From Schistosoma haematobium (taxonomy: Eukaryota > Platyhelminthes > Trematoda > Strigeidida > Schistosomatidae), in the NCBI RefSeq assembly GCF_000699445.3, contig NC_067198.1, forward strand, positions 7,934,801-7,998,800: a stretch of DNA of 64,000 bases. Direction: 5' to 3'. Numbering within the stretch: position 1 is the first letter of the stretch; each line of letters opens with the position of its first letter. The translations under genes were made by a program, and so were the position numbers. The notes under the pieces are model-generated. The model ran no database searches, was not told the origin of the DNA, and saw only the letters and a program-made list of their open reading frames with translations. Shown here one piece after another: positions 11,913 to 24,200 of this stretch.

Positions 11913-12884
11913 TCTTTTTGTTTCTGTTTGTTTTGTGTTTTGGTTATTTTATTCATTTACTTATTCTAAGATAATTTATATCCCCCCTATTACCGAATTC
12001 TTAAAATAAAATAAATTTTATTCACACATTTCCGTCACCTGATCCTCTTAAATCATCTTAACTTTCCAAACCCTATTTAATTATTATTACGTAATCTACC
12101 TTATCATTATTTAATTCCATTAATCTCTACAATTATCACACAATTTATGAACTTCACTAAATTATTAAAGCACCCACCCTGGATTAACCCCCCTCTTTTG
12201 ACCTCTGACCTGTTTCCAGCATATATATATATATAGTTATTATTGTAATCACGTTATTTACACTCATTTATGTCACTTGTTTCACACTATCTCCATGTAA
12301 AAATTCTATCACAATTTTGGTTTGTAAGCAGCTGACGAGAAACCTCGAAATAATATGAATTCATACTATTCTGCATCCATGTTTGTTCTTGCTCTATTTA
12401 AATTCATAAAGGGAACCAATTGCATGTAATTTGTGATTGTTATCTCAGAGAGCAGCTTACAAGTCACATTCATTCCATATCAGCTTTTATCATTTTGTTG
12501 TTTAATATACCATTTATATTGTAACTGTAATTTTTTACCATTTGCGTTACTCATAAACAGACACTTGGGTTTGTAGTGTTGTTTTTGGTATATTATTTGT
12601 AACTTTGAGTTTTGTTATATCCTGAATAAGCTCTTTTGATGGGATCCACCACATGTCGGAATCGCTTATCACTTATACTCATAAACGAGAAAGCAATGCA
12701 ATTCCCACGACGCGAAAGTAAGTACACAAAGACTGGTACAATTGAAGATTTATTAATCCCAAAACATGACGATGACCCTAGTCGAAAATAAACTCATTTA
12801 TGCATTGACTGTACATCCATTTTGATTATTAATTAGGATGAAATCACATAAATGATAAATGCTTAGTTATAACAATTTAGTTGT
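11913..12884. other. PLE 3' region and unassigned AT-rich DNA
   Basis: Pyrimidine- and AT-rich sequence follows the PLE stop codon, with a short AT repeat near 12222-12234 and the hammerhead motif at 12328-12374. The true 3' end of the PLE was not located. No gene was recognised between about 12650 and 12884. Confidence 0.5.
12328..12374 (+). ncRNA. Hammerhead ribozyme motif in PLE 3' region
   Basis: All core elements are present in order. Stem I is GCAG (12328-12331) with CTGC (12371-12374). CTGACGA is at 12332-12338. A short stem II is G12339-C12346 and A12340-T12345 with an AACC loop. GAAA is at 12347-12350. Stem III pairs 12350-12357 with 12362-12369, seven Watson-Crick pairs and one A-C mismatch, closed by an AATT loop. 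The predicted cleavage site follows T12370 in an AUU context. Hammerheads in the terminal repeats of Penelope-like elements are established, and this one lies 415 nt after a PLE nuclease frame. The two-pair stem II is weak, so activity is uncertain. Confidence 0.6.
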
Positions 12885-14945
12885 AACCATTAAGTGGCAC
12901 TCATGGATTATCGTACAGAGTCATCGTCTCGGGATTACTGCTACTAATCTGCTATCGTACTCTCCCCGGGTCAACACTCTTGCGGCGTTCAGCCTCAACC
13001 GGTTTTTCTGGTTGAAAAGTATAGTTTCTTCCTTGTTTAGCCTCTGAGTATTAACGTCAGTTCCTTCGACCACAGTTGGCCTCACTGCTCTGAGTGTTGG
13101 ACTGGAGTCCTGACAACAAACAAGTGTTTCTAGATCAGACCGCATTGTGTTGACTCCAAAGACCACTTCGCATATGTCACTGTCGTTCTTCCCTCGTGAT
13201 AGATTATTCGTAACCACATTTTCCCTACCCAACATTTGACCAGCCGTGCTCCTGCGGGCGCTATGTCCATCTTCATGATTTTCCCCGGGGATATTTTGCT
13301 GGTTTTTATCAGTTGTAGTTGCTTGTGATCAGTCTCAAAGTAGAATCGTTGATCAAGTATATACGATCTCCATCGGCCTACTGCCCAAGTGGTTGTTAAA
13401 AATTCTTTTTCGACGACTGAGTACCTTCGTTTGGCAGCTGTTAAAACGCGGACGGAATATCCCACAATTCTGTTGTTCTGTTTGAGCACCACCCCTATTC
13501 ACCGATCATCGGCGCCTGTGGATACCGTAGATGGCTTACTGTAGATTGGTAAATTCAGCGTTATATGTTTGTCAATCAAACGTTCCCTGCACCTCTTCTG
13601 TCCACGATCTCGTTGAATTTCTTCCAGAAGCTATTATAAGACTCTGTTCTTTGCATGAACTGTCCCAGTTTCTTTTTAGAGATGGGTGCCTTTATGTGCT
13701 TGATTGTAAAGATTCTCTCAAGAGCCGAAATCACTGCATTTTTCCTAACTTTATATTTTAACAGAATAACAGTAGTCTTAACTATCTGCGATTTCTTTTC
13801 GTTAACTCTTCGATTCCCCTCAGGACCGCCTCCAAGTATCTTGTGTGGTCTTTTTCAGTATGGCTGTACAAAACTTGATCATCTCTTTATACCTCGACGT
13901 CTCTAAGATTCCGAATTAACAAGGCCATAGGTCTTCTGAAAGTAAAAAGCGCGTCTGCCAGTCCAAACGTCATTCTTTCAAACTGGTATTATCTCTGCCT
14001 CATACTAAACACCATCTTGTATCTGTCGCTTAATTTAATTGGTAGTTCGCAATATCTTGATTGTATGAACTATTTATTTCTTCCATTATTCCATCCCTCA
14101 ATATATCTTCCACCTGGAGACTCATTTCTATTTATAGATGATCAGGAGTCCAACGCGTTTAAAATGTTGTCTTTTAGTGACATTATGGGGATTTCATTCG
14201 TCACTTGGCGACAATACCTATAGGCTACTCCATCTTCGGTGAAAAGATTTCCAAATTTTGTCATCAGTATTTCAACTTATGACACATTGTTTTCACCTAT
14301 GGTTGCAGTTTGTACCTCTTCTATCCTACTGCTTTAATGTATTATGAAATGTCCGTGCTTAGTGGTCACTTTCATGGTCTTTGGGTCACTCGCAGCTTTC
14401 ATTTCCCTAAGAAAATCTCTCAATATGATTTGTTGTATCCCTTTGGTCACAATAAAGGGATTTACACCCTACACACATATTTTGACACAGCAGTACGCCA
14501 CCCCTAAATTTTCCAGTGAAAGCCCGCTTACAGTTTGTACGTCATAGGTCAATGGCCCAATCTTTGGACAGTGCTCCTCGTCTATTGACGATATCGCCGT
14601 GCCTGTGGTACGCAAGCAAGCCAACTCTTTCCCATTCACTCGCATTCTCGTGTGCATTGAATTCTTGATGACTAGCCCGACAACTTCAAGCGTCCTTTTG
14701 AGTACAAATGGCATATTATAACGTATAAATGGGTTCTGTTTCCTCTTTCTTGAACAATCGTTCCTGTAATATCCTAGCTTTCTGTACTCAAAACATCTAA
14801 CAATCCTCTTGATGCATTCCTTTATCTCTGCTAATTGTTGCCGTAGATTTTTGGTCTCCTCCATCACGAAGACTGAGGTTCGACAGTCGTCCGTTATTGA
14901 CAATACGGTCGAACTCATCAGTTGTATCCTCTCTTTTCTTGTTCA
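12885..14945 (-). pseudogene. Decayed Ty3/gypsy element (gypsy-B), gag end to RNase H
   Basis: Reading the minus strand from 14918: a zinc-knuckle remnant (CFEYRKLGYYRNDC, one cysteine lost), then a protease remnant (KELACLRTTGTAISSID, where DTGA is expected). A degenerate RT follows with YQFERMTFGLADALFTF near 13950 and DDQVLYSHTEKDH. RNase H is at 13492-13240 (VLTAAKRRYSVVEKEFL, RWRSYIL, ETDHKQLQ), then GRENVVTNNLSRG near 13220. Integrase is absent. Many stops and frameshifts separate the parts. The residues differ enough from the neighbouring 15.6-17.6 kb element that this is a separate element or subfamily. Confidence 0.8.
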
Positions 14946-15324
14946 ATGTACATTTGTAAACAAGTGTTTTTATGAATAAATTCGAATCTCAATTCACAGA
15001 TACAAGTTTTAAGTCAATATATTGCATGATAACAAATAATGATAATAATAATAATGTTGACTGAAAAGTAATAACTGAACTCACTCGTCCCACTGTACAT
15101 TGACCAATAATTTCCAATGATACTCCAGCTTAAGGTAGTCAGTGATTTACAGAAGAAACTAATTTTCATAAAACCCTTACATCTAAACTATAACCTAGAG
15201 GTCATTGGTAACTTATTTCGGGGAGAATATCGGGAGCATAAATGGAAAGTATTGACCGATGAAATTCAAACACATCAAATATTGTACAAACATTCAAATC
15301 GTAAAATTGAAGTGCCTGTTACAT
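14946..15324. other. Unassigned spacer between two gypsy remnants
   Basis: AT-rich, with a short AAT-type repeat near 15043-15056. One open frame at 15117-15329 on the plus strand shows no family motif. Confidence 0.45.
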
Positions 15325-15615
15325 CTTAAAGGCTGATTTCTTGATATACCGCGTATAACAGAGCACTAGGACACCAAAACCCTTCCAAGTCGCAGTAAGA
15401 AGACAGTAGACTAACGAAAGGAATATTATTCCAAACAGTGTCAATTATAATACAAAATTGTCAGGTATTTATAGTTTTTAGTAAGAACGAAATCATCAAT
15501 ACAGTCCGCCAATCCGCGTACATGGGATTATTAGCATTCATCAATCAGGAGGCTACACGTTGAAATTCTAGAATATTCTCCTGAAAGGTGATTGGATGGA
15601 ATATCTTCGGCTCCT
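15325..15615 (-). repeat. Probable 3' LTR of gypsy-A
   Basis: On the minus strand this begins just after the integrase frame ends, at a TGTAAGGGGCTCAGAAGG start. It contains a TATAAATACC promoter-like box near 15465-15474 and runs to about 15330. Position and content fit an LTR, but no second copy exists in the window to fix its ends. The boundaries are therefore estimates. Confidence 0.4.
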
Positions 15616-15625
15616 TCTGAGCCCC

Positions 15626-17605
15626 TTACAACTTCCTCAAGCTCACCCGTGGTCCGTCGTCACACCTCCCCCTTTTAAAGTCTGTTGAGTAAGGCTTCTT
15701 TCCTGGATCCACCTGAAAGTTTGTTGCCGCATTCCTCTTGCGGTCCATCACTCTCAAGGTTTGTACAGCTTTCCCCTTGCATCGTTTTTCTCTGCTATGT
15801 TTGCGCTCATGATGTCTTTTCTGAGATGAATCCGCAAGGAATTGAAATGGGAGCTGGCTTTCTTGAACCAAAGTACTGCCGTCTCTTTGTATTTGATTTA
15901 TGTGTCTTATGCATTTTCCGACACCTTTCCGGACCAGGTATAGTATATTTCCGATTCGACGTTCTATGACACCTGTTTCCAACTTCCTATTATTTAGATA
16001 CGATCTGACGAGTACCTTTTCACCCACCTGGAAGCTACGAGTGACCGTACGATATTCATTCAGGGGTTTATTTGTCTCTCTGAGCGGCAACATACTGTTA
16101 AAGACTGTCCGGATTTTCCTTCTGAACATACACTCGGTTGGCGACTCTCCTTCGGGTACTGCAGGATTAGGGGTTACCCTGTACGACATTAAGAACTTAC
16201 TGATCACCTGTTCCGAGATACCCTCACCTCCCCCTTTGACCAGGGCTCTTTCTAACGTATCTACGAATCTTTCTGCTTGGCCATTCGATTGAGGATGGTA
16301 CGGAGGCGATTGTAGGTGAGATATACCATTTTCACTGCAAAGGCGTTTGAAAACAGTTGACATAAACAGGGTACAGTTCTCGGTTACTAATATCTCTGGA
16401 ACCCCGAAACTAGCAAACAATCCTGACAATCTTCTTATTGTACTCTCCGATGTCATTTTCGGCATGTCGTATACTTCTGGCCATTTTATGAATGCATCGA
16501 CAATAACCAAGTAATTTCTGCCTTGTATAGGTCCGGCGAAATCAGCATGTATTCTTTGCCAAGGCCCGTCCAGTTTCGGCCATGGTTGGGGTTCAACTTT
16601 CGTCGGATTCTTTGCAGCCTCTGGACAGGACCAACAACTGAGACATTTTTGTTCTATATCGTGTTCCATTGACGACCAGTATGCATAGCTACGAGTTAGT
16701 GGTTTCATTTTACTATCCCCGGGTGTCCGCTGTAGAACTGCTTAATGACTTGGTTTCTAAGATTTCTAGGGATAATGATACGATGGCCAAACATGATACA
16801 TGAATAGACAACTTTTAATGACTCGTGTGTACGAAGATATTGTATGAGCTCTCCGTGTAGTCTAGATGAAGGTCACTTGTTGAGTATGCAATGGCGAACA
16901 GTCTTTAATGCACTATCGTCCTTGCTAGCCTCCTTAATGACTCCGAATGTGACCGTGAGTCCGGAAACAAGCACCTCTTCTTCTTGTTTTGCATGTAAAC
17001 CAATCAGTCTTGAGAGGGCATCTGCCTGTCCAAAATCTGTTGTTGGTTGATACTTTATCTTGAAATCATGACCCAGCAGCGTAGTTGCCCATCTCTGTAA
17101 CCGGTTCGCTGTATATACAAGCAAACCGTTTTCTGATCCAAAAACTGCCAGTAACGGTTTATGGTCTGTAAGTAAGGTGAACTGTCTGCCAAACATCATC
17201 TTATGGAACTTTTTTACAGCAAATATAATGGGGAGGGCTTCTTTTTCTATCTGACTCTAGTTCATTTCAGTCATAGTCAGCGATCTCGCAGCGTGGACGA
17301 TTGCTTTCTCAGACCCTTCAGGGTAAGTATGTGAAATTGATGCTCCGATTCCGTAGTTAGATGCATCTACTGCGACTGTAATTGGAAGATATGGATCATG
17401 TTCTGTAATAAAAGATTTGATTATAGGGGCTGTTTTGGTTTTAGGAATGCTTCCTGACATTTGGTTGACCATCACCACTTGTTATCTTTTTCAGTAAGCA
17501 ATTAAGAGGAGCAAGATGACGGTGCAAATCTGGAAGAAAAACACCATAATGACTAATCATTCCCAGGAAAGAACGTAAAGTTGGTACATCCGTCGGTGGG
17601 GGTGT
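15626..17605 (-). pseudogene. Ty3/gypsy pol remnant (gypsy-A): RT end, RNase H, integrase
   Basis: Minus-strand order is as follows. RT C-terminus: PPPTDVPTLRSFLGM and HLAPLNCLLKK, starting at 17605. RNase H: ITVAVDASNYGIGAS, EKEALPIIFAV, TLLTDHKPLL, and FGQADALSRL at its end. The integrase zinc region ends CLSCWSC. A 360-codon frame (16708-15626) holds the integrase core: ADFAGPIQGRNYLVIVDAF, a TENC segment where the second catalytic aspartate is normally TDNG, and SNGQAERFVDTLERAL. Here the second aspartate reads glutamate (VTEN), which would weaken catalysis. A TAG interrupts RNase H near 17257 and frameshifts lie nearby. The 5' half is missing because a coding-less LTR element abuts at 17608. 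Confidence 0.88.
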
Positions 17606-17607
17606 AG

Positions 17608-18022
17608 TGTAGTGACATCGGACCATAACCACACAATCCTCAAAGATGAATACGAGATTACTCAGAAAATAGATATTCAATATTTAATGCGGAGAAACAC
17701 CTAACGATGGAGAAGGCGCGAACAATGAATTGAATGGACTGGAGTTGATCGAGTGGCATGGCTCGGCCATGCAGGCGTGGTCTCTGCTGAATGTTACCTT
17801 ATATCTTCTATTCATATTAAATATATTGTTCCTTCTCTAGCCTAATCTTGTTCTACATCATGTATTGGTAATTGATACGATACAGTGAGTTGGTGTAGTC
17901 GATGGTGTGACTTCCACGTAGGATCTTATGGATTAGGCAGTTAGATCATGACAAATCTACAATTTTGGGATCAGGTCTATTATTAGAGCAGTACTAGTAT
18001 CATAGGAGACCATAATTCTACA
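17608..18022 (+). repeat. Left LTR of LARD-like element
   Basis: 415 bp, ending in CTACA directly before the primer-site-like sequence. It matches 20858-21272 at all but about six positions (for example A/G at the eighth base and G/A in CACGTAGG versus CACGTAAG). Confidence 0.85.
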
Positions 18023-18040
18023 TTGGTGAGCCCGACTACA
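18023..18040 (+). promoter_or_regulatory. Primer binding site of LARD-like element
   Basis: TTGGTGAGCCCGACTACA follows the LTR end directly. The first 14 bases resemble the tRNA-Trp-complementary site found in CsRn1-type elements, including the one at 55437-55454, and then diverge. Confidence 0.55.
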
Positions 18041-20840
18041 GAAGCGCAACCTATTATTGTTAATCCTTATTTCCTCCTTAGCCTTCTCAATCGATTTCTA
18101 TTTGTGTAAACACATTATTCTAGTAGTCCTCTGATTAATGCTCACATGTATTATCGTAATGTTATATTGATTAGTTCTCATAACATACTAGCTCAATCGA
18201 TAGTAAAAACTGGTCGTCAATATTAACTAATTAACTTTGATGGTTCGTTAACAAGCTTTAATAGCATTTACATGCTTCAGCAACATAGTCTTGTTTAAAC
18301 ATCAAGCTCCAGCAAATATGACCTGTAAATAGCGTAAATATACATTGACTAACAATGTAATCAAGGATTCAATAGTTATCTGGATCTATTTCTCAGTGTT
18401 CCTTCACTTAACACCTCATCCTGTTTTAAACTATGCACTACCCTGTATTATCTTTTCTTCCGACCACTGCCTGCCTAATTTCAAATTTTCGAGTTCCATT
18501 GCCAAACAACAAGGATGACACTTCTCCAAAAACATACGGTGAGTTTCAGCCATAGGTTTTCTGCAATCGTAAGGTCATTATAGATGGCTCGTTCAATAAC
18601 AACCACACAATTATCTGGATTCATTCGATTGTTCTGATCCGAGCAAGTGGCAAAGACGTCAACGGCATCAAGCACCCTGGAAGTGATTGCCATACTGCAT
18701 GTTTTATTCTGGATACTTTTGGTTCATTACTACTCCTCACGAATGGCGTTATATATGTCGTCCACTGAATAATATAGTTTTCAAAAATAATCCAGGCGAC
18801 TTTAACTAATTTACTGGACGATTTTTGTTTTGTACTTAACATGTATATGTTTTCCAGTTGCTTGTGCCATATATTTGTGTCTGTAGGCTAAATGCAGAGA
18901 TTTCTCATGGAAAGTTTATAACGCGTTACATTCCTGCCTGAAGTTTCATAAGCAGTCTTGACTTTAAAATTATTTATCTGGTCATGTTCACTATTTCTAA
19001 ATTGTCATATACGTCAACAACTTGCATGTTAACCTGGCCCGTACATACGTAACACTATATCTTCATGTCTTCTAAATTTAGGAATCATCTGAATCGCCTT
19101 TAACATTTATCAATAAACCCATCATATTCGTTGTTGCTAATCGTATATGGGTTTATGGATTGGTTTATCATATTAGCAGCCTAAAATACGAACATAGTTT
19201 AGATAATAATATTAAAAATTTAGGGACTATCAACTGCACTAGTAAAATAACTAAATCCCTAGGTAGCTGTTGGCTAAACAAACGTTTAAAATCAAAACTC
19301 CGGAGCCAACTAAAATTAACAAGTGACGAATATTTTCGAATTGAAATTTATAATATAATTAGGCGTCTCGGATTCTTTAACGTTATAAATTTCTGATAAT
19401 TTTGAATCACTTAAAGCAACAATACCTATTTTTCCACTGACTAATCCTCAATCAACACTATAACTAGTTAAACGTAATTGTTTCGGGATATCGTCATAAA
19501 GCATTGTCATAACTTGACAATCACATAATATGACTTATAAAATTAATGGAACTATTAACGAAATCGGTCAACAAATTGACTTATAATTACCATTAAATGG
19601 TGTTGTTTTCTTGGTATCTTCATTCACTACAAATGATTACAGTATGTTTCTCTATCAGATGCCCACTCAGTAAATATCTCAAAATTTTGACAGTCTAAGT
19701 GATGGTTTGGCAACACAATTATGCATGCGAATAATCAGTATAAGCAGTCGAGCGAATCTCCGGTAAACTGTAAATATCAATGTCGAATTTACCCCAACAC
19801 TGACTAAGGTTCAAGCCATTATCATAAACATGAGTTGGGAGTGTACTCCCCTCGGTTACAACTTATGTTCTCCTTGATAATCACATGAGCATCACTCAGT
19901 ATTAATCATCTTGTAAAAACTTATTTGGCCGAGTACAACTTACAGCACCACATCACCTAGTAATGTGACACAGGCTTAACTGATTTCAATAACTTATAAT
20001 CACCATATCTCAATTAAATCGTATTCTGCCTGCATACGTGCAACTAACTTGTATGCACCATCAGCCGGCAAGTATAAATATAAATAAATAGTCTATCGCA
20101 GATCAGAACATTGAGTCTAGAGCATGTCTCTTACGAGTACACTCATGTTTAACGATTTTTTCCTAGCTATCTGTCCAAAATTCATATAATCATCACTCAC
20201 GTATTTAAATTTTGTTTTGATAAACACTCATGTGTATTAGTAGTATTACTAAATTCTATCACGGTCAAGTAAAAATGAGGTTGAGAAAATCTCCCCGTAA
20301 CTAAATAAAGCGTATCAAACTAACTGGAACACTAGTTGGAATTCTTCTCCACGGTAATACTTTTTTTCCTTCAGTTAGCCTACTAACACATAGGCAATTG
20401 CAATTCAACTCATATAGACAACTTACCGGCATAATCGTTATTTGATTTCATAATTTAAACCAAAACTAATACCAATATTAACATCTCTACAACATTCATT
20501 ACTTTAATATTTCTAAACACAAAATACTTACTACTTATACGTTAAGTTATTAACCAACATCTATTAACACTCATCGTTTTGTTATTATTATTATTATTAT
20601 TATTATTGTAATCCCATTTTTTATAGCTCAAATAGTCTTCACCCAAATTTTCATTTCAAGCGTTTTAAGCATGAAGGCAGATATTTTAAAATTATTACAT
20701 GTATTTCCCGACCAGATGCTGCCGCTTTCTTTTTGATTTATCTTTCAGCTTATCATTACCCGGAGGATTCTTATTATCCTTGGTAACCTTCAGCGCACGG
20801 CAATCCTATCCAATTCGGTATCGAACCAACATCACGTTGA
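18041..20840. other. Internal region of LARD-like element, no coding capacity seen
   Basis: AT-rich sequence in which the longest frames (about 60-80 codons, for example 18481-18842 minus and 19160-19396 plus) show no retroelement motif. An ATT microsatellite lies near 20580-20608. Confidence 0.6.
20580..20608 (+). repeat. ATT microsatellite
   Basis: About eight consecutive TTA/ATT units interrupt the internal region of the LARD-like element. Confidence 0.9.
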
Positions 20841-20857
20841 TTCTGGTGGGAGAGTAG

Positions 20858-21272
20858 TGTAGTGGCATCGGACCATAACCACACAATCCTCAAAGATGAA
20901 TACGAGATTACTCAGAAAATAGATATTCAATATTTAATGCGGAGAAACACCTAACGATGGAGAAGGCGCGAACAATGAATTGAATGGACTGGAGTTGATC
21001 GAGTGGCATGGCTCGGCCATGCAGGCGTGGTCTCTGCTGAATGTTACCTTATATCTTCTATTCATATTAAATATATTGTTCCTTCTCTAGCCTAATCTTG
21101 TTCTACATCATGTATTGGTAATTGATACGATACAGTGAGTTGGTGTAGTCGATGGTGTGACTTCCACGTAAGATCTTATAGATTAGGCAGTTAGATCATG
21201 ACAAATCTACTATTTTGGGATCAGGTCTATTATTAGAGCAGTACTAATATCATAGGAGACCATTATTCTACA
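20858..21272 (+). repeat. Right LTR of LARD-like element
   Basis: 415 bp, the same length as the left LTR. A purine-rich GGTGGGAGAG lies just upstream, as expected of a polypurine tract. CR1 sequence begins directly after its CTACA end. Confidence 0.85.
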
Positions 21273-24200
21273 GTTGTGCCTCAGCTTACTATTCGGTTTT
21301 TTTTACAGTTTTTCACGTAGAGACTAGTTCAGTTTTTCTCATCCGTTTTATCCATTTTTGTCCGTTTTCAGTGTGTTTTTTAGTGTATTTTTTACGGTCT
21401 TAGGCTTTTGCTAGCATCTTCAACACAGTTTACGTCAATACAGTCACAAAAAGTCCATGCAAACGGCCTGGATGCCGTTTTGCTGTTACATCTGGCATGT
21501 AGTGCGACAACTGCAAAGGTTGGTTCCGCGAAGCATGCACAGATCTCACAGCAACTGCTTACAACAGACTCAGCAAGTCGGATCATAAGTGGGAATTTGT
21601 TACATGCAGCACGGATGCTGCAGTCTTGCTGAGTAATATCATTGTCCTACTAACAGGTCTGCAGACCAAGTTGTCGGCAATCTTGTGAAAAGACAGTCAA
21701 AAAATGGGTAGACAAACAAGAAAGCGCATTGAAAATGAGAACAGGGATGTCGACAGGTCTACCAACGACGGAGCATGTAACAGCATTATTGATGACACGC
21801 TGAAACTCAGCACCATGGTTGCGACGACGGTACTCGACAACCTCAGCAAACTTGGGTCTCACAGCTGAAGGTCCTTGAACGCGACAGTGGTTCCCAAAAA
21901 CCCTGTAGATTATTGGACCCATGTCAAAAGAGCTAAAAAGGAACAGGTGTCACAGTCTAAGTTGAACATCCCAGCTGTTGAACGGAAGTCAACTGGTGAT
22001 CTGGTCGCACAGTCTACCCCCAAGATTGTCCGTCTGGTCATCAAAAAGCCAAGGATTGATAAACATGCTTCGACCCCCAAACAACAAGATGCTAGACCTG
22101 AACGCACCGGAAAACCTGGGACGACAATAACGGTTCGTGATGACTCTCTCATAGTCATGAACCTCAAAGAAAACCCTGACCTTCCTCTCAGTTTACAGGA
22201 CAAAAATGATAGGATGCTCTGGGAAGAATTGAACAAGAAACTTGGACTTCCAAGGATAGAGCCTTTGACAGTCACACAGCTCACTCGGGGAAACGAATCT
22301 AAGCATCAAAATCACCCGAGGCTACTTCGCGTAACACTTAAGAATGCTACCGACGTAGAGGATGTCTTACTAGCGAGTCATTTACTGAAATCAGATGGGA
22401 ATGTAAGAATACTGCCTGACATACCGTACTCTGAGCGCAATCTCATCCGGAACATCCCCAAAGAAACTCCTGATCAGTTTTTCCGCGGGAGGAATATAAT
22501 CGTGCAAGGTATACCGGAAAATACGGACCCTACTCAATCAAAGACTGACATCAGGGAATGGATATTCATCAAACAGTCCTTGAGGCTCGAAAACACACTG
22601 ACTCAGCATGTGACGAGACTAGCCAAGAAGGATGGTGATTCTAGACCCCGTCTAATGAGGATAACCTTCCCATCTTCCAGTATGGCGGCTGCAACTCTGA
22701 AAGCATTTCGTGCCAACAGACGTCGACTGCCACCTGGAGTCCACATGCACCCTGATAGGCCATACGAAGCTAGGACCAAACACAAAGGCAAGTTGGAGCT
22801 GATCATTTCACTTGTGGACTGTCTAGACGATAAAAAGAAACGTGTAAAGGACAGGGCCTGCCACCTCGGCAAACCTCATATAGATGAGCTACCTGTCAAT
22901 TCACGTAAGGCTCATACAGACAAACAGGAAGAAGCTCACGCGTTTCAAATTGAAAGCATAAACTGCTTATATATGAACGCTGCGAGTCTACCAAACAAAT
23001 TGAATGAACTATGCGAACTTAGCAATGCTAATGAGGCCCATCTGATAGGAATATCTGAAACCTGGATATCGTCTCAGTTCTCGGACCATGAGTTAGCATT
23101 ATCTGGGATGTCTTTGTTCCACAATGACAGAAAATCAGGATTTTGGGGCGGAGTAGCTGTTTACATACGTTCTTGCTTGGAGATGCGTCAAGCTCATAAC
23201 CTCGAGTTTAACAATCTTGAGGAATCTATATGCTGCTCTGTCACATTGTCCAGTACTTCGAGGTGTCTAGTCGGAGTCATTTACAGGAAGCTAACTGCCG
23301 ACATCGAGTACGATAGTCGTATGCTGGAAGGACTATCCCGCTCTACTCGTCTCGGTTTCACACACATCCTGATTCTAGGGGACTTTAATCTCCCTAGAGT
23401 CAACTTCGCAGAACACACGTATAATGGAGGCGACAACTCAATTGAAGCTCGGTTCTTAAACCTCATTGATGACTTGCGATTTTACGAAAATGTGGGGTCG
23501 GCAACTCGTTGGAGAAACAGTCAGACACCATCGCGCTTAGACTGTGTATTCACAAACGAAGAATTTCTAGTTGACAACCTCTCAATCCTGGCTCCCCTGG
23601 GAAAAAGCGATCATGCCGTCATAGCCTTCAGTTTTGTCAGCAAAACTGAGCTAAGATACCCCACCAATAACTTGCGTTTGAATTTTAAACGGCTAAATGT
23701 GCCAGCTCTACACAACTATCTACAACAGGTGGTTTGGGATGTTCACCCCCAACTCGATGTGGACGGTTATTGGGACTTCTTACTGCACACGCTCTTACAT
23801 GCTACAAACCATTCAGTTCCTCAAACGGTTCCCAAAAGCTGCAAGCCACCTGCAATAATCAAGAACCGTACCCTTCGCCTGCTAAGCCGCAAAAGGCACT
23901 CTTGGGCGGAATACAAACGAACTGACGACGACGGAGCGTACAGGCAATATAAACATATAAGGAACATATGCACGAAGGCTATAAGACAGGCTTTAGTACC
24001 AGACAAAGCTTATGGACAAATTTGTCTCTAATCTGAAAAGCTTATTCCGTTATGCAGCCTCTCTTCGTCAAGCCAAAACTGGAGTTTCCCAGCTGCTAGG
24101 TCTTAACGGCCCGACCAACAACGATGGCGATGCCGCTAACCTTCTGGCTGAACATTGCTCTCAGACATTTCAACCGACCCACATCAACTTTACTGGTGAC

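Larger units (their letters stand above)
17608..21272 (+). mobile_element. Non-autonomous LTR retroelement without gag-pol (LARD-like)
   Basis: Two direct repeats of 415 bp (17608-18022 and 20858-21272) start TGTAGTG and end TTCTACA, a TGTAG/CTACA terminal inversion. I count about six differences between them. Immediately after the left repeat lies TTGGTGAGCCCGAC, a primer-site-like sequence resembling the complement of a tRNA-Trp 3' end. Just before the right repeat lies a purine stretch (GGTGGGAGAG). The 2.8 kb between holds no gag, protease, RT or integrase motif in any frame. It would need proteins from another element. The sequence beside the left LTR is GTAG and beside the right LTR GTTG, so a 4 bp target duplication is only approximate. 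Confidence 0.75.

Noticed and set aside
20580..20608. CRISPR-like or structured tandem repeat
   Set aside because: It is a plain ATT microsatellite. No spaced direct repeats of CRISPR type occur in the window, and none is expected in an animal genome.
22603..22872. Minus-strand frames opposite the CR1 (for example 89 codons here)
   Set aside because: They are antisense shadows of the endonuclease/RT coding sequence with no motifs of their own.
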